From the NCBI GenBank assembly GCA_964244955.1, contig CAXTKQ010000110.1, positions 1 through 13,250 on the forward strand: a stretch of DNA of 13,250 nt, read 5' to 3'. Source of the DNA: Mucilaginibacter_A sp964244955. Its GTDB lineage: Bacteria; Bacteroidota; Bacteroidia; Sphingobacteriales; Sphingobacteriaceae. Below are positions 12,252 through 13,250 of the stretch, piece by piece (the first letter of the stretch is position 1; the number at the start of each line of letters is the position of its first letter). The notes beneath the pieces are model-generated. The model did not search any database. It had not been told where the DNA came from and saw only the letters and a program-made list of their open reading frames with translations. A program made the translations under genes and the position numbers.

Positions 12252-12776
12252 TTACAGTACGAACTGTTTTTTCTCAAACCAATAAATTTCTGCTTCGGCT
12301 TCCGTCAGCATCGCTTCATATAAAAGCCCGTAATCGTATTGCAAGTCTTCATCCAACTTCAAAATGCAGGCTTTCAACTTCTCCACAAAACGATAAAAAA
12401 TATTGCGCAAAGGTTTGTACTGCGTATGGTAGTTTACATAGTTGATGTAGTTATGGCAAAAATGCAGCAGCAGTTCGGTGCCAACCGTTTCGTTGGCAGC
12501 ATAACGCATCTGGTTGTTCATCAGTGTGGCAATTTTTCGTACTGTTTTTACCACTAAATAATTGGTGCCGCTTATTTTTTTAAACTGCAGGTCCATTTCT
12601 TCCTTGTATTCTTGGATAAACAAATCCTGGTTATCAGCCCGGAACAATAAATAAGTAAGCAGTTCTTTGTTCTCTTTTTTGAAGCGTGCCAAACGTAAAC
12701 AAAGCGCCAACAATTCGTTGCTGTTTAATTGCTGCAATTCTTTTTTTAGATCAGAAGAACGGTAAACGGTAGCCAT
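12252..12776 (-). CDS. Hypothetical all-helical protein, 174 aa
   Basis: I do not recognise the family. The chosen start is ATG 12776 (MATVYRSSDLKK); an open extension to a TTG at 12845 would run through the divergent promoter region and into the symporter gene, and is rejected. The protein looks wholly alpha-helical and soluble: LKKELQQLNSNELLALCLRL near the N-terminus, a basic stretch (ARFKKENKE), and a tyrosine- and phenylalanine-rich middle (HFCHNYINYVNYHTQYKPL). The C-terminus is acidic (EAMLTEAEAEIYWFE). It precedes the sigma gene by 46 bases on the same strand and may be in its operon. It is divergent from the symporter with only 62 bases between starts. Confidence 0.7.
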   Translation of the reverse strand: MATVYRSSDLKKELQQLNSNELLALCLRLARFKKENKELLTYLLFRADNQDLFIQEYKEEMDLQFKKISGTNYLVVKTVRKIATLMNNQMRYAANETVGTELLLHFCHNYINYVNYHTQYKPLRNIFYRFVEKLKACILKLDEDLQYDYGLLYEAMLTEAEAEIYWFEKKQFVL

Positions 12777-12838
12777 GTCAGGAAATATTTCAACAAAATA
12801 GTAATTTATTGTAGTTTTAGCATTTACGTATTTTCTGA

Positions 12839-13250
12839 ATGGCAAAAAGCAAACTTACTTTATACATTTTTTTAGCGCTGGTTGGCGGAATTTTGGCCGG
12901 TTATCTTTATAATGTTAAAACGATCAGCCCTTACAATAATAAAATTTACCGGGCCGAAACACAGGTTAAAGCAATCCAGCTTCAAATGCTGGCTATAAAA
13001 GATACCAGTTCTGCCGCTTATCAAACTTTAAAAACGCAAAAAGCGGCACAAAACAGTATCCGAAAAGAGAACGACACCATCCGCGAAAGCAAGCTGGAAT
13101 ATTTTACGATGTTGAGCGATATTTTTTTACGGCTCATAAAAATGATCGTGGCACCGCTGGTTTTTACAACGCTGGTTGTAGGCGTGGCCAAGGTTGGCGA
13201 TATCAAAGCGGTTGGAAGGATTGGCGGGAAAACGATGCTTTGGTTTATTT
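12839..13250 (+). CDS. DAACS-family dicarboxylate/amino acid:cation symporter (C-terminus outside window)
   Basis: The first 137 codons are present; the frame is open to the window edge. After MAKSKLTLY, the first membrane helix is IFLALVGGILAGYLY (about 10-24). The family signature then appears at MLSDIFLRLIKMIVAPLVFTTLVVGVAKVGD (about 92-122), matching TM2 of GltP/GltT/DctA-type carriers with the conserved IKMI-APLVF core. Uptake of C4-dicarboxylates or glutamate/aspartate with H+ or Na+ is the expected role; specificity determinants lie outside the window. Between TM1 and TM2 sits a hydrophilic segment of roughly 65 residues, rich in Lys, Gln and Glu (ETQVKAIQLQMLAIKDTSSA and onward), longer than in the classical enterobacterial carriers and probably periplasmic. 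Confidence 0.9.
   Translation, partial: MAKSKLTLYIFLALVGGILAGYLYNVKTISPYNNKIYRAETQVKAIQLQMLAIKDTSSAAYQTLKTQKAAQNSIRKENDTIRESKLEYFTMLSDIFLRLIKMIVAPLVFTTLVVGVAKVGDIKAVGRIGGKTMLWFI

Noticed and set aside
12777..12845. Extension of the 174-aa protein to a TTG at 12845
   Set aside because: It would overlap the divergent symporter start and consume the whole promoter gap; ATG 12776 gives a normal protein.

Overview
The window looks like chromosome of a Bacteroidota bacterium, most likely Sphingobacteriaceae (Mucilaginibacter/Pedobacter type). The reasons are moderately A+T-rich DNA, A-rich rather than Shine-Dalgarno leaders, a maltose-phosphorylase/beta-phosphoglucomutase/GH13 cluster, a C-terminally anchored type II NADH dehydrogenase, and several small proteins of Bacteroidota type. 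No tRNA, rRNA, CRISPR array, transposase or phage gene was seen. Genus assignment is inference from protein style only.

Layout. 1-5166 (minus strand) is a maltose/maltodextrin utilisation operon, read pgmB (5166-4519), GH65 phosphorylase (4511-2199), cytoplasmic GH13 amylase (2143-401), then a partial membrane-anchored protein of unknown function (348 to beyond 1). Together the first three would cut maltodextrin, phosphorolyse maltose to beta-glucose 1-phosphate plus glucose, and convert the beta-phosphate to glucose 6-phosphate. 5275-6267 (minus) holds two hypothetical genes. 6519-7820 (plus) is a type II NADH:quinone oxidoreductase behind a leader with a perfect 11-bp inverted repeat. 7965-8405 (minus) is a hotdog thioesterase; 8541-8978 (plus) a small heat-shock protein with its own terminator; 9340-9762 (plus) a Gly/Ser/Thr-only lipoprotein; 9849-10610 (minus) an orphan family 2 glycosyltransferase. 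10611-11127 is a 517-base intergenic region carrying a composite REP-like inverted repeat. 11128-12776 (minus) is an unknown helical protein, an ECF sigma factor and an overlapping four-helix membrane protein. A divergent, truncated DAACS dicarboxylate/amino-acid symporter starts at 12839.

The most interesting signal is not a gene. The 12-mer TAAAAGAAGCAT occurs ten times exactly, on both strands (370, 1249, 2891, 4510, 6447, 7826, 9126, 10629, 11018, 11092), with four near-copies (3758, 5165, 9207, 10304). About 0.0016 exact copies would be expected by chance in this length at equal base frequencies. Most copies are intergenic; a few sit inside coding sequence without disturbing it; one inverted pair forms a long hairpin. 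Density (about one per kilobase from 370 to 11103) and layout resemble DNA-uptake or USS-type words, or another genome-wide architectural word, more than insertions of a mobile element.
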